Below, in pieces: positions 34,283 through 44,729 of a stretch of 64,000 nucleotides of DNA. Made by a program: the position numbers and the translations under genes. The number at the start of each line of letters is the position of its first letter. The stretch's first letter is position 1. Below the pieces are notes generated by a model, which ran no database searches, had not been told where the DNA came from, and saw only the letters and a program-made list of their open reading frames with translations. The DNA comes from Haemonchus contortus. Its lineage: Eukaryota > Nematoda > Chromadorea > Rhabditida > Trichostrongylidae. The stretch spans positions 20,660,108 through 20,724,107 of the forward strand of contig LS997567.1 in assembly GCA_000469685.2 (NCBI GenBank), read 5' to 3'.

Positions 34283-34794
34283 CGCGCTTTGGGAAGGATG
34301 ATGCTCGGAATTCCCCTGTTCACACAAGTGCAGAAGGGAACCCGGAGTTCCGAGCTCTGTCAACGAACGAAGATCAGAGATGCCGTTGATTACGCCATGA
34401 AATCGAAGATCAGGTGGGCCGGACACGTTATGCGATATAGCGATGACCGTTGGACCAGAGCGGTTACTGACTGGATCCCTTGGGACATCAAACGAACTCC
34501 AGAATGGCCGCCGATTGTCAGACTTCTCCACACAAGCTCTGAACGAAAATAATGTCGATCCTCGTGTTCCTGGAGCGATTCGTTGGACCACTGTGGCTCG
34601 TGACAGGGACGAATGGAGACGTTACTGGCGCCTGCTCGGAAAACGACGATCAACGGAACCACGGGCGATACAGGTGACATTTACATTTATTACAAATTTA
34701 CTCGTGCCTTTAATTGCTTTCTTGTGCTATACATATAAATCTAAACACTCACACCACTGAAACAGACTTACATTTTATTACAACGAAAAAAAAC

Positions 34795-34910
34795 ATTTTG
34801 AATAGAGTAGAATCGAACGTGATTCTGCAATTTCCGAATTATCGAATAGAATCGAACATGATTCTATCTTTCGAATGATTAATCAGAAGCAAACGTGGTT
34901 CTATTGCAAA
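34795..34910 (+). repeat. Short tandem-like GAATAGA..CGAACGTGATTCT repeats
   Basis: Three imperfect units (GAATAGAGTAGAATCGAACG, GAATAGAATCGAACATGATT and a diverged third) lie between the RTE relic and the BEL/Pao gag. They could belong to a decayed LTR or leader of the BEL/Pao element, but no matching 3' copy was found. Confidence 0.45.
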
Positions 34911-34977
34911 TTTCATATTTCATCAAAACAAGGCAGACGCAAAGAACACGTCGCTTTATTTCCATAAATGACCAATC

Positions 34978-36640
34978 ATGTCCAGTGCAACGACGCTCAA
35001 GAACGTGACAGTGCGCTATAGGGAGCATACTGCTGAAGTAGACTACCCCACAATAGACGAAGATACCTACGAGCAATGTAGGTCTGCGATAGCGTTGCTG
35101 GAGAGCGGCATAAGACAAATCTATACACCGAAAAACTCCAGAGACTCTATAGTGAGATCAGGGAGGCGTACCAAACTTGTAAAAAAAGGCAGACAGGAAG
35201 GATATAATGCTCGAAATAGAGCAATTAGAAGAAGATTCAATCTTCGGGCTATATTGGCCGATGCGGACGAGCTCGGCTAAATGTTGGCTGCGCGCCTTGA
35301 CGAAGCAAAGTGCGCAAGGGCAGATTAGACATCGAATTAGGTATACCAAGCAGAAAGCGCAAAGTCCACAAGAACTGGCTTAAGGAGGATAAGACCACCG
35401 CTCTTCAATCAACCTAAACGAGAATTCCAAGCAAGGCCCAAGCAGCCATCATAGGACTTCCTCAGTAGATTACGCAGAAGAGTCGCAGTCTGTTTAGCGT
35501 GTAAACCCGTCAAGAGGCTGTCGCTCGGTCAGACTACCTCAAGCGTCTCTGCCCAAATTGTACGGCGACGTCGAGGACTCCCCAAAGTTCTGGGCGGTCT
35601 TTGAAACATTAGTCGATAAAAGTAATGAGCTTGACGTTATGGAAAGAATCCTGCTGCTAAAGCAAATCTTGATGGGGAAAGCGAGCGCAGAACTCCATGA
35701 TGGGGATAAGTGCCAAAAAACTACAACTGGCTATTTCAGACTTTCCAAAGCAATTACAGTAATCTTTCTGTGAACAGGGCCCAAATAGTGCAAAAACTAA
35801 TGAATTTGAATCCAGCTGGGAACTCAGCTGAAAGTTGCCTAACAACTTATGACCAAATTCAAGTTTTGGTCCATCAAATGACATCAGCAGGCTACGACGT
35901 AAGAAAAACCTGTGACCCAATATGGTGCGAAACCATATTATCAGAATTTCCACAGGATGTCGTCAAGCCTGTCCTGATTCAGGGCAATCCCACGATAGTC
36001 TTACAACAGAGGACTCGATGAGTCAATTAAAGAGAAAGTTTAACGCTAAGCAGTACGTTGAGGGTAGGCTGGGTCGCGCCATAAGCAATATCTACCAAAA
36101 GGCATAATATAGCACCCGCGCCCCCAATTTAACGATAAGCGCGTCTTTTGCCATAAGAGCAATCACTCATTGATTTCATTTTGAACCGTTTCGGATCAAA
36201 GCCGTCGCCGAAAAAGCATAAAAGATGAAAACAAATGCCGGAAGTGCTATTCTCCGAGTCACAGCAGCTTCAACTGTCAACGAGCAGACTGTCCTCGATG
36301 AGGTCGAAAACACCACATGTCGTTATGCGTCAAGAAGGAGGATAAAGTTACGACGAGGCGAAAAGGTTTTCGCACTAATAATCAAAGGGATGTTCGAAAA
36401 GAGCACTCCTTCAGACCTCGAGACACCCAATGCAGGAGTTATAACAACCTCCAAAGAAACCAAAACGGTGCCACGTACCCCAAGAGCCTTTCGAACAACA
36501 ATGCCCAAATGAGAGAAGAAGCCATCGTTCGGCTTGCTCATCAGCAGAACCAGGCAAATTCCCAGCTAGTCTTGATGATTGCTAAAGGAAACATGTGGAA
36601 TTTCAAGGAACAAGCGAAAAGGGAAATTATTCTTTGACTT
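34978..36640 (+). pseudogene. BEL/Pao gag with zinc knuckles, frameshifted
   Basis: 34978-35280 is an N-terminal gag-like frame with a Y-x-Q-C..I-x-x-L-E-x-x-I pattern. 35558-35770 reads YGDVEDSPKFWAVFETLVDK and ILLLKQILMGKASAEL, the DUF1759-type BEL/Pao gag core. The matching continuation (NPAGNSAESCLTTYDQIQVL) is in another frame at 35775-36010. About 36130 (VFCHKSNHSL) and about 36225-36330 (KCRKCYSPSHSSFNC, then RKHHMSLC) are CCHC-type knuckles. At least three frameshifts break it, so no functional gag is encoded. Confidence 0.8.
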
Positions 36641-37342
36641 TAGGCACAAAAATCGGTCGTAAAGGAAGAGGTAGCGAACAAGTTTGACTTTCCTAAATTG
36701 AGCACAGAGTCTGCACCATGTCAGGTATAGGTGGCCACGTAGGAAAGTTTGAAAGCCATGTCGTCACAATAAAAGTAAGCTCGGCATTTGGCGATGAACT
36801 GGAGATGAAATTCTCACAGAGCCGATACTCACTAATATGTAGTTTCTCGAGCGTTAAACTCACAGAAACCGACATCGATTTCTTAAAAAAAACAACGTTT
36901 ACTCATCAAATCCAAATTTACGGAGGGAAATGCATACCCCTCATATACTTGTCGCTCTCGACTATTACCACGATCTCTTATCGGGTCATGACCACTCGAT
37001 AAAAACACCTTCTAGGCTTCACATTGCGCGGACAATATTCGGTCCGACAGAATATGGTAAAGGGTTACTGCAAGCAGAGAATATTTGCAACAATTCCTTC
37101 CCTGCAACAACCGCTCTTCACGAACAAAGCGAACAAACAATGCTCCGGAAAATGGTCGAATTAGAAGGGCTAGGGATCTCAAAAGAGGAATGTCCAAATC
37201 ATCGCTGCCCAACAGCGACAATGAAGCTCCTTGTGGTTTGGATGGCGACGATCCGGCCCCTGCGCTTCTTCTTGACACTGATGACTTCGCCACTGAAATG
37301 TCGGATGATGACTAATACGAAGGAGCAGAGGAGATATGGGTG
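36640..37342 (+). pseudogene. BEL/Pao aspartic protease and start of RT
   Basis: A degraded FFD..AQKSVVKEEVANKF stretch marks the catalytic Asp loop; here the loop reads as FDFRHKNRS and is damaged. MSGIGGHVGKFESHVVTIKV follows in the frame from 36718. Then TPHILVALDYYHDLLSG (second conserved block) lies in the frame from 36930. Downstream MLRKMVELEGLGISKEEC resembles the start of a BEL RT. The sequence then loses similarity at about 37343, so the RT palm is missing here. Confidence 0.75.
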
Positions 37343-37774
37343 AACGTCAAATGGTACATCCGACTGCTTCTTTTTTCAACTCGACAAGCGGTTTGAGAAC
37401 ACGCAAGCTGAAGCTGATGACTGTTCCAAATTCGAAGGCTAAAACCGAATGTTTTGCTCTAACTTCTTCCGGTCGATTTCTGTAACTCCAGGCAGGTCGA
37501 CCGCCAGGAGCCTAGCCAAGAGGACTGAGGCAAAATGCAATGAACTTTATTGTTTATAGTGTTTGTAAACGATTCAAACAATTCATGATCGTTAGTTGTT
37601 AACGAAAACGGAGTATTAGCCTTCAAAATTATTCAGTAGTTGACCGGTACTATTTTGGACTTTTAAAAACCTAAATTTCCAATTAGAAAAAAAGGATCGG
37701 GCACACACATTTTTGTTGAAATAATATAGTGTCGCGCACCATTGAGCGACGTCGTCCTACTGGACAAAATGGTT
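37343..37774. other. Sequence replacing the BEL/Pao RT palm
   Basis: About 430 bp, AT-rich, with no pol similarity, lies between the RT start and the NMALASYINSHA..YVDN segment. It either replaces or follows deletion of roughly 1-1.5 kb of pol expected in an intact element. I cannot identify its source. Confidence 0.5.
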
Positions 37775-38750
37775 GTCGCGTACCATTGTCGTCAATGTAT
37801 TAACATGGCCCTGGCATCCTACATCAATAGTCATGCTTCTCCATTAGCGAAAGAGATTGCGAATCATCTTTATGTAGACAACACAATGATCAAAAGTCAA
37901 CGCAGGTGTTTTCCAAGAGGACAGACCAGAAACAGACTGCTCAACAATCCTGGGTGTCAATTACGACACAACCACAGATGCGTATAGAGTATTCACCAAT
38001 TTCCGATTTACGGACAAACTTACAAAGAAAGACGTAGTAAGCCAAATAAATTCCGTATATGACCCAATAGGACAAGCAGGCTCATTACTGGTGCAGTTAA
38101 AGTCGATGATGAGGTGAGTCTTTGATCAAGGAGTTGATGGAGAACCCATCCCGACTCCCTAACATGCCACAAATGGAATTAATTGTGCAGCGAAGTCAAG
38201 GAAGCGACTATTACTGTGCAGCGAAATCTAAATTCTATTTCCGTAGCAAAATTTCGCCTGTGGGCTTTTGCAGACGCTAGTAAATTTGCCGTGGCCACAT
38301 GCGCGTACGGGTAGAATATTCAAACAAGAAAAGACTCGGGTTCACTCAGTGGGAAAACGCGACTGACACCCAAAATCCGCCAAACAATCCTTCTACTAAA
38401 ATTTCTGGGTCTTCTCATGGCAATCAGACCCAGTCATTCTATCGTGCACCATCTGTGTGACTTAACAGAAGACGTCCCGATTGTGATCGATGGCGAAATC
38501 GTAGTGTGGTGGCTGAAATCCGCAAAGAAATTGCCCGTTTCTTAAGGGAGCGCATCGCAAACGGTAAAAAGACAATAGGGTCCAAGAACGTTTCCGTTTC
38601 ACACATCCACACAAGTTACACAATCCGGCAGATGCTGGTACAAGGGGGCTAACGTCGCAAAGTATAATCAACCACGATGAGGTGAGAGGACCACGATGGC
38701 TAGAAGGAAAGCCCGGCATTACGGTGGCTAGAAGGAAAGCCCGGCACTCA
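37775..38750 (+). pseudogene. BEL/Pao RT end and RNase H remnants
   Basis: AKEIANHLYVDNTMI at about 37845 is the catalytic motif C box in its BEL/Pao form (YVDN/YVDD). After a shift, a NILGVNYDTTTDAYRV stretch and VVSQINSVYDPIGQAGSL match the A17-type region downstream of BEL RT. FRLWAFADASKFAVATCAY (about 38260) is the RNase H entry. Several frameshifts and stops break it. A 31-bp tandem duplication (GGCTAGAAGGAAAGCCCGGC) occurs at about 38696-38750. Confidence 0.75.
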
Positions 38751-38754
38751 GTCA

Positions 38755-40270
38755 ATCAAATCATTAGAAACTATCGTTGAGGTACCCTTTGAGCCAGAAT
38801 AGTCTGAATCACTGGCTTTCGTAGAAGCGTCGGTCGACCCTCGCAGAAAAACAATTGAGCTCATAAATTTGGCACGATTCTCGAGGCTTCCTAGAGCGCT
38901 CCGAGTCGTTTCCTCAGTCGGAAAAGCAACAAAATGCCGGACAGAAGCAACCAACAAAAATCGGCATCGAACATAGAACTTTCTTATAATGCAACACTTC
39001 TCCACAGCGAAGGAAATCTCGCCATCCGAGATAGAACTAGCAGAACAGATAATTATCATCCAAGAGCAAAGTCAGGATGGTCTAAATAACCTACAAAAAA
39101 GGTTACCGGACAAAAGGATCATACATGACCCAAGCGGTATAATTAGCCACGAATCGCGACTGCAAAACGCCCTTCTCCCTCGGGATACAAAGTCACCCAT
39201 TTATATTCCACCTGAATCAGAGCTAGTCTGTCTTCTTTTTTGGCAAATCCACACAGAGAATGCGCATTGCGGGAAGGAGCATTCGCCAACCATAACACGC
39301 CAAAGATATTGGATTCCTCGCGCATCGAATTCCTTCAAATCGTTTTTGAAAAACTGCATCACAGTAAAAGATATCAAGGTTCGCTTCTAGGAGCTCCATT
39401 AATGCCACCACTACCAACGAACAGAGTCGCAGAGACGAAAAAATTTCAGAACACAGGGTGTGATTTTATGGGCCCCTTCACTGCAAAAACACACGAAAAA
39501 TGTATGTGGCCCTTTACACTTGTCTAGTCACACGCGCAGTTCATTTAGAAGTTGTGGAAAACATGGCCACGGGAGCGTTTTCAAATAGCTTCGTCGGACT
39601 TACTTCGAGAAGGGTATTCCCAAGATGATGCGTACAGATTGCGGAACAAACTTCAAACAAGGGGAGCAAATTATAGGCACCATGTTTGAGAACGATGAAA
39701 TGACGGGAAAGTCCCTTGTGACCTACTGCGCCTTCGAAAGAAAAGAAAGGTCATTCAACCCTCTCGCCTCACCCTGGATGGGGTGAGTTTGGGAAAGGTT
39801 AGTAGCATCAAAAAGCATCAGTATCAGCATCAAAAAAGCACTCAAGAAGGACGGAGAAAGCTGACTTTCACGGAAGTGGAACGGTCATCACAAAAATAGA
39901 GGCAATTCTAAACAATCCTTCTGTATGATCCCAAACTTATCCTGTCGCGAAAGCAAGCCGAATAGGCTATTCTTTTCTCCGAAATGATGCGAACAAGTTC
40001 TAGGAGTGTTGGAAGTGCGTACACTTCACATCCTTCCGAGAGATGCAAAAACAGCATTTAAAGCAACCTAAACACCTACAACAGTCTTGTCCAGAAAAAG
40101 GCGAGATCGTACCAATTGAACAAGAACTCGTTCCAAGAGGAACGTGGCCTTACGGCAGGATCACGGAAATTATCGGATCCATCGATGGCTCAACCAGATC
40201 AGCAAAAATTCTCATGCCTGACCACAAATTTATCCATCGCTCCTTAACGAAACTTACCCGTTGGAAATAA
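38755..40270 (+). pseudogene. BEL/Pao integrase remnants
   Basis: 38989-39390 encodes LLFWQIHTENAHCGKEHSPT and RQRYWIPRA, the zinc-binding H-x-x-x-H region. From 39410 a second frame gives FQNTGCDFMGPFTAKTHEK with the first catalytic Asp (CDFMGP). A third frame then reads LVTRAVHLEVVENM and about 39640 MRTDCGTNFK, the second catalytic Asp (TDCGTNF). About 39770 has SPWMG and VWERLVAS. The C-terminal tail, 40043-40270, has GEIVPI, PRGTWPYGRI and a D-H-K-F-I-H-R-S stretch. No single frame is intact. Confidence 0.8.
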
Positions 40271-41517
40271 GCAGTCCACCCAAAACAAATGCTACAGGGG
40301 GCAGTGCAGTAGATAAAGCCATCGTGCACCCTTCAAAGCCTGCTCCGAACAAACCATTAACCCCAGCCTCAGGCTCGCAAACGCTGGAAGAGCGACAACC
40401 TCTACCTCGCTCCTCTAAAACGCTGGCTAGGGATTTTTTAGGAACCTAGACTGCGCTTTTACCCATTCAAAATCATCGCTTCCAACAGCATTTTTGGTGA
40501 TGCTCATTACCTTAATGGGTGATGTTTCCTATTTGAGCAACCAGCGAACTCCCCTTCATATGGTGTGGTGATGGGGTTCTACATGTACCCCCAATCAAAG
40601 TTCGGTGTGAGATCTGCATCATTAATGATTAATGAATGCCAGTCATTCATTAACAGAACACAACCATCCACCTATTTGCTACCCATATCCCCCACAAGCA
40701 TGGATATCGACGTGCGTCTACGGACCCGCGAAAGCAGTGGTTTACGTGAGCGAATACTAGTCTGCGACAGAGCAGAATTTTGTGATCATCAGTACTTTCT
40801 ATCAAAAACCTTACTAGGCAACCCACACTGCTGGCCATTGGGTGCAATCGCAACGACAGCTATTCTACTCTATTTTTGTCATTACAACGTTGATGGGTAT
40901 CGCGTTGACATCGGTCAAAATCTACAGAAAGTTCGTCGAGAAAATCCCAACTAATCTCACCCCAGTGTCGAGGGAACTAATTGCAGAGAATACTGTGACC
41001 TGTAATCTTGAGTCAGCCCAACTTACACGATCAGCGCTCACCATTTCTGTAGTGACTAGCCTCCTTTCTTTTAGCAGCACATGCCATCATGGCTTCATGC
41101 GCCACTCCGCCGAGCTTGTGTGTAGCAAAACAAATCACTGCCATAAAGAATACACCGGATCCTGTTGTTCAACACGTTGCAATAAGAACTCCACATTGAA
41201 ATTTGGCACGCCAACAAATCTGTTGGCGTGGCAAAGTTCGTGAAGAAAATGGTGTAATTTAAGTGTTCCAAAATCATAGAGTTCTTCACAAAGCCAACAG
41301 CAGTGAAAATATTCTTTGTAAAACATTGCGCTAACGTCGGCTCATGCACCAGTGACAGATGTGATAGATTCAATCCTAATGAGACAGTTGCTAAACTGAA
41401 CCATACCAAAAATCCATTACCAAGCTGTTGGTTTTCAGACTTGTCCACTCACCGGTTTCAGGACGTGTTTTTGAAATTGTACGGTGTCCCTACTGGACTC
41501 CTACAGTAACCCTTAGC
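40271..41517 (+). pseudogene. Envelope-like gene of BEL/Pao, 5' part
   Basis: Frames 40565-40954 and 40842-41243 join across a shift. They encode N-linked glycosylation sites (N-x-T/S) and a cysteine-dense stretch around 41070-41200 (C-x-H-x16-18-C pairs and a CC). The Cys pattern, and its position after integrase, fit the phlebovirus-like Gn/Gc-derived third gene of nematode BEL/Pao elements. The gene is split by the RTE at 41530 and resumes at 44730. It is broken by frameshifts and stops and cannot encode an intact protein. Confidence 0.6.
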
Positions 41518-41619
41518 ATAGAGGTAACATGGGTTCTACCTTGCCGTGGTGTACGAGCTTGAGGCGGGGTCGGAATATTCGACAGAATAGGGTTACGCCG
41601 GAACCCCATACCGATTCCC

Positions 41620-41832
41620 GTGACTAAAGAACCCAAGTGCCCAGGCTCATGGTGGGACGGCGCTCTCCTTGAGCAACAGGAACGCCCTAGTAAGGCTATC
41701 CTGTGGACACGGGACGAAAATTTACTACGACCACTTCTTATCCTCGCCTTAGTCCCCTGCAGGCTGTCCCTGCCCAGTCAGGTAGCGCTGGATCAGCAAA
41801 CAGCCAAAGGCGAAGAAATCTCAGGGCCATAG
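41620..41832 (+). CDS. Possible short upstream ORF of the RTE element
   Basis: A 70-codon frame starts in the leader of the RTE element and overlaps the long ORF in another frame. Some RTE elements have a short first ORF overlapping the main one. This one has no recognisable domain, and overlap with the real coding frame could create it by chance. Confidence 0.25.
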   Translation: MTKEPKCPGSWWDGALLEQQERPSKAILWTRDENLLRPLLILALVPCRLSLPSQVALDQQTAKGEEISGP

Positions 41833-44699
41833 GCTACCAAAGGAGACGGACAAGAGTGAGCCAGCTGATAGCTTGCACCTATAACTGTCGAGGCATCAGC
41901 TCGGCCGCTCAGCTTTCGGCACTCATCGATGAAGCTGGACGGATTAAGTACCATGTAATCGGCTTGAGCGAAACGAAGCGCAAGGAACCTCTCTCATGCA
42001 CCTGGACCGACGGAACTTCAGTGTTCTTAGGAGCTCGAAAAACAAATTCAACGTCAGGAGGTGTTGGTTTTCTTGTGTCTCCGAACTTCTCCAAGCACGT
42101 GAAGAGCGTAACGTTCCATGGGCACCGACTAGCCGTACTAACCGCGCACCTTTCGAGAGATTCGCAAGTCACCATCATTCAGGCTTACGCGCCTACAGCT
42201 GACAGCGATGAAGAACAGCATGACAGCTTCTACGAACAACTCGAGGAGCTCGTGCGTAGGCAATATGGTTATGTCGTTGTGATGGGAGACTTCAACGCCC
42301 GGGTTGGATCACGGAAGCACGGCGAGGTCTTCATTGGGCCACATTCGGCAGAGGAGCGCAACGAGCCTGGGGAGAGATTAGCTAGTTTTTGTGAACTGCA
42401 CCATCTCTACCATGGAAATAGCCAGTTCCTCAAGGCCCCACGGAAAAGATGGACTCATATCTCGCCGAATGGACAACACTGTCACGAGATCGACCACATC
42501 TTGTGCAATCGGAGAGTCATGACGGATGTTGCTGTTGTCCCTTCTTTCAACACGGGGAGCGACCATCGTTTAGTGCGTGGGCGTTTCCACCTCGACTGCG
42601 GCTTGGTGCGTCTGACACGCGTACGTTCAAGGCAGCCGTACCCCACTATACTGGACGAAGACGCGGTCACGAGGCTTGCAAAAGAAGAGTCGTTTGAAGT
42701 GATGGACGACATCGACGCTGACTACGAGAACCTCGTGCAAACCGTAACCGAGATCGCGAGCAGCTGTCGCAGTATTGCTCCCAACCACAGTTCTCGCCGC
42801 ATCTCTGCTTCTACTCGTGCGCTACTCGAGAAGCGAAGAAATATGGATCGACAGGAAAATCACGTGGAGTACACTTTGCTAAGTAGGTTGTGTAGGCAAC
42901 GAATTGCGGAAGACCACGCTAATTTCGCAAGATCGAAACTCCTAGATGAGGCAGAGAACAGGCGGAGTTTAAGGAAGGCGAAAAGAAAAATAGCCGAGCA
43001 CTGTCTTAGGATTCCATGCTTGAAAACAGCGAATGGAACTCGGTGCTGCTCCATTCCTGGAATGGAAGAGATCTTGTCAACGTTCTACTCCGCTCTGTTT
43101 AAATCGGACCTCCCAGTTGCGAGCAAAGAGAGATCAGCTATGGAAGAAACGCTGCCTTTTCTGTCATCAGAAGTGCGTCATGCGATTGAAACGATGCCTC
43201 GAGGCAAGGCGCCGGGGAAAGACGGCATCTCCGTGGAGCTTCTACAAGCGTGTGGACCTCCTTTATATCGAGCACTTGCAAGGCGATACACTCGCTACCT
43301 GGCGGAGTGTACGGTTCCAACGGCGTGGAAGCAGTCTTCGACGGTGCTGCTGTTCAAGAAGGGCGACAAAGAAGATCTAGCGAACTATCGTCCTATCACG
43401 CTTTTGCCAGTACTTTATAAAGTATTCACACGTTGTATACTGGCACGAATCCGTAGGACCCTAGAAGAGGCTCAACCGGTTGAACAAGCGGGCTTTCGTC
43501 GAAACTTCAGTACCCTCGACCACATCGCAACTTGCCGACGTCTTATCGAGGCTTCCCGGGAACATCGCCTTCCCCTCGTAATGACCTTCATTGACTACAA
43601 GAAGGCGTTCGACTCGGTGGAGCCAGTAAAGGTCTGGGAGGCGCTGGAGGAGCAAGGCGTTGAAAGGATCTACGTGGACGTACTACGAGCATGCTACTCA
43701 CACTGTACAACGGTATTCCATCCTTTCTACAATGACGTTGTAGTAGCAGTTCAGAAAGGAGTACGACAAGGAGATCCTATATCGCCAAACCTGTTTTCCG
43801 CCTGCTTAGAACACGTCATACGTCGTTGCGACTGGAGTAACTATGGTGTCAACATCGACGGTGTGCGTCTTAACCATTTGCGATTTGCCGATGACATCGT
43901 GTTAATCACGGAGTCTCCGGAACACGCCTCTGAGATGCTGCATCGCCTGGATGAGGAAGGAAGCCACTGTGGTCTCACCATCAATACTTCTAAGACCAAA
44001 GTAATGCGAAACCAATTTTCAGGCGATACCCCTGTGCTTCTTAAAGGAGGTGCTATCGAAGACGTCGACGAGTACGTGTACCTCGGGAGCCAGCTTAACA
44101 TGAGGAACGACTTAACTGGAGAATTAGCAAGACGTCGCAAGGCTGGATGGGCAGCATTTAACTCCATAAAAAGCGTACTAGAAGACACCAGGGACTGCAA
44201 ACTTCGAGCAGACTTATTTAATTCAACGGTGTTACCCGCCCTCAGCTATGCGGGAGAAACCTGGGCTCTGACGAAATCACTAGAAAGAAATCTAATGTCC
44301 ATCCAGGCTTCGATTGAGCGTCGTCTTTTAGGACTAACGCTAAGTCGGCAACGAGAGCTCAAACTACACAATTCTGACATCAGAGCAATGTCGAAAGTTA
44401 AAGACGTTCTAGTTCACGTCGATGAAGCGAAGCACAGATTTGCCGGACACCTAATGAGAAGAGAGGATGGACGATGGAGCTCGGCCACTATACGATGGTA
44501 CCCACGAGAGAAGAAGCGGCCACATGGCCGTCCTCCTTTACGATGGGCAGATTCTCTATCTTATCGAAACAACGCCTATGATCCGGAGTCCTTTAGGGTG
44601 ACTACGCACTGGACAACCAGAGCTCAAGATCGAGAACAATGGAAAAGAAGTTGGGACCCGCGCAAGGCCAATCGCCGTGCTGATGGACGGGTCGTCTAA
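41703..44699 (+). CDS. RTE APE-type endonuclease and reverse transcriptase
   Basis: The 998-residue polyprotein drives target-primed reverse transcription. Residues about 55-295 form the apurinic-like endonuclease: ACTYNCRG (Asn61), GLSETK (Glu90), VVMGDFNAR (Asp196, Asn198), HEIDHI (Asp264) and GSDHRL (Asp287, His288), so every expected catalytic residue is present. The RT spans about 500-770: GKAPGKDGIS, NYRPITLL, QAGFRRNFST, TFIDYKKAFD (motif A), VRQGDPISPNLF (motif B, about 687-698), FADDIVLI (motif C, 728-731) and GLTINTSKTK. The C-terminal part has RFAGHLMRREDGRWS and WYPREKKR. There are no internal stops. The ATG at 41703 is the first in frame. I see nothing that rules out activity. 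Confidence 0.96.
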   Translation: MDTGRKFTTTTSYPRLSPLQAVPAQSGSAGSANSQRRRNLRAIGYQRRRTRVSQLIACTYNCRGISSAAQLSALIDEAGRIKYHVIGLSETKRKEPLSCTWTDGTSVFLGARKTNSTSGGVGFLVSPNFSKHVKSVTFHGHRLAVLTAHLSRDSQVTIIQAYAPTADSDEEQHDSFYEQLEELVRRQYGYVVVMGDFNARVGSRKHGEVFIGPHSAEERNEPGERLASFCELHHLYHGNSQFLKAPRKRWTHISPNGQHCHEIDHILCNRRVMTDVAVVPSFNTGSDHRLVRGRFHLDCGLVRLTRVRSRQPYPTILDEDAVTRLAKEESFEVMDDIDADYENLVQTVTEIASSCRSIAPNHSSRRISASTRALLEKRRNMDRQENHVEYTLLSRLCRQRIAEDHANFARSKLLDEAENRRSLRKAKRKIAEHCLRIPCLKTANGTRCCSIPGMEEILSTFYSALFKSDLPVASKERSAMEETLPFLSSEVRHAIETMPRGKAPGKDGISVELLQACGPPLYRALARRYTRYLAECTVPTAWKQSSTVLLFKKGDKEDLANYRPITLLPVLYKVFTRCILARIRRTLEEAQPVEQAGFRRNFSTLDHIATCRRLIEASREHRLPLVMTFIDYKKAFDSVEPVKVWEALEEQGVERIYVDVLRACYSHCTTVFHPFYNDVVVAVQKGVRQGDPISPNLFSACLEHVIRRCDWSNYGVNIDGVRLNHLRFADDIVLITESPEHASEMLHRLDEEGSHCGLTINTSKTKVMRNQFSGDTPVLLKGGAIEDVDEYVYLGSQLNMRNDLTGELARRRKAGWAAFNSIKSVLEDTRDCKLRADLFNSTVLPALSYAGETWALTKSLERNLMSIQASIERRLLGLTLSRQRELKLHNSDIRAMSKVKDVLVHVDEAKHRFAGHLMRREDGRWSSATIRWYPREKKRPHGRPPLRWADSLSYRNNAYDPESFRVTTHWTTRAQDREQWKRSWDPRKANRRADGRVV

Positions 44700-44729
44700 T
44701 TATCTAAGTAAGTAAGTATAGAGGTAACA

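Larger units (their letters stand above)
31150..34690 (+). mobile_element. RTE-type LINE relic (third lineage), split by mariner
   Basis: From about 31660, endonuclease fragments are visible, including the TLRW..ESAGGQFHNE block near 31790 that precedes the EIDH site. About 31990-32210 gives a pre-RT region. About 32217-32560 gives SLRRPDGTVTASRRAMEKVIYGLY, EIRHAITTMKN and GHDRIKPEHL. About 32560-32690 gives KKGDPDDIGSY and GRILNGGQP. A mariner relic (about 32965-33700) then interrupts it. RT resumes with MLRELYNF..FYKVTINVK, LRFADDIVII (motif C kept), GLRLNLTKTMFM and the C-terminal [26 protein letters not shown] to about 34665. The motif B RQGD block is lost. Confidence 0.85.
41518..44729 (+). 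mobile_element. Complete RTE-type LINE with 12-bp target duplication
   Basis: ATAGAGGTAACA occurs at 41518-41529 and again at 44718-44729. Between them, 41530-44717 (3188 bp) is a full-size RTE: a roughly 170-bp leader, one long ORF, and a very short 3' tail of CTAAGTAAGTAAGT repeats instead of poly(A). A short tandem-repeat 3' end and a single APE-RT ORF are hallmarks of the RTE clade. The target was the envelope-like gene of a BEL/Pao element. The perfect duplication and open ORF indicate a young insertion. Confidence 0.95.

Noticed and set aside
42378..42712. Antisense and alternative-frame ORFs inside the RTE ORF
   Set aside because: Shadows of the intact endonuclease coding frame.
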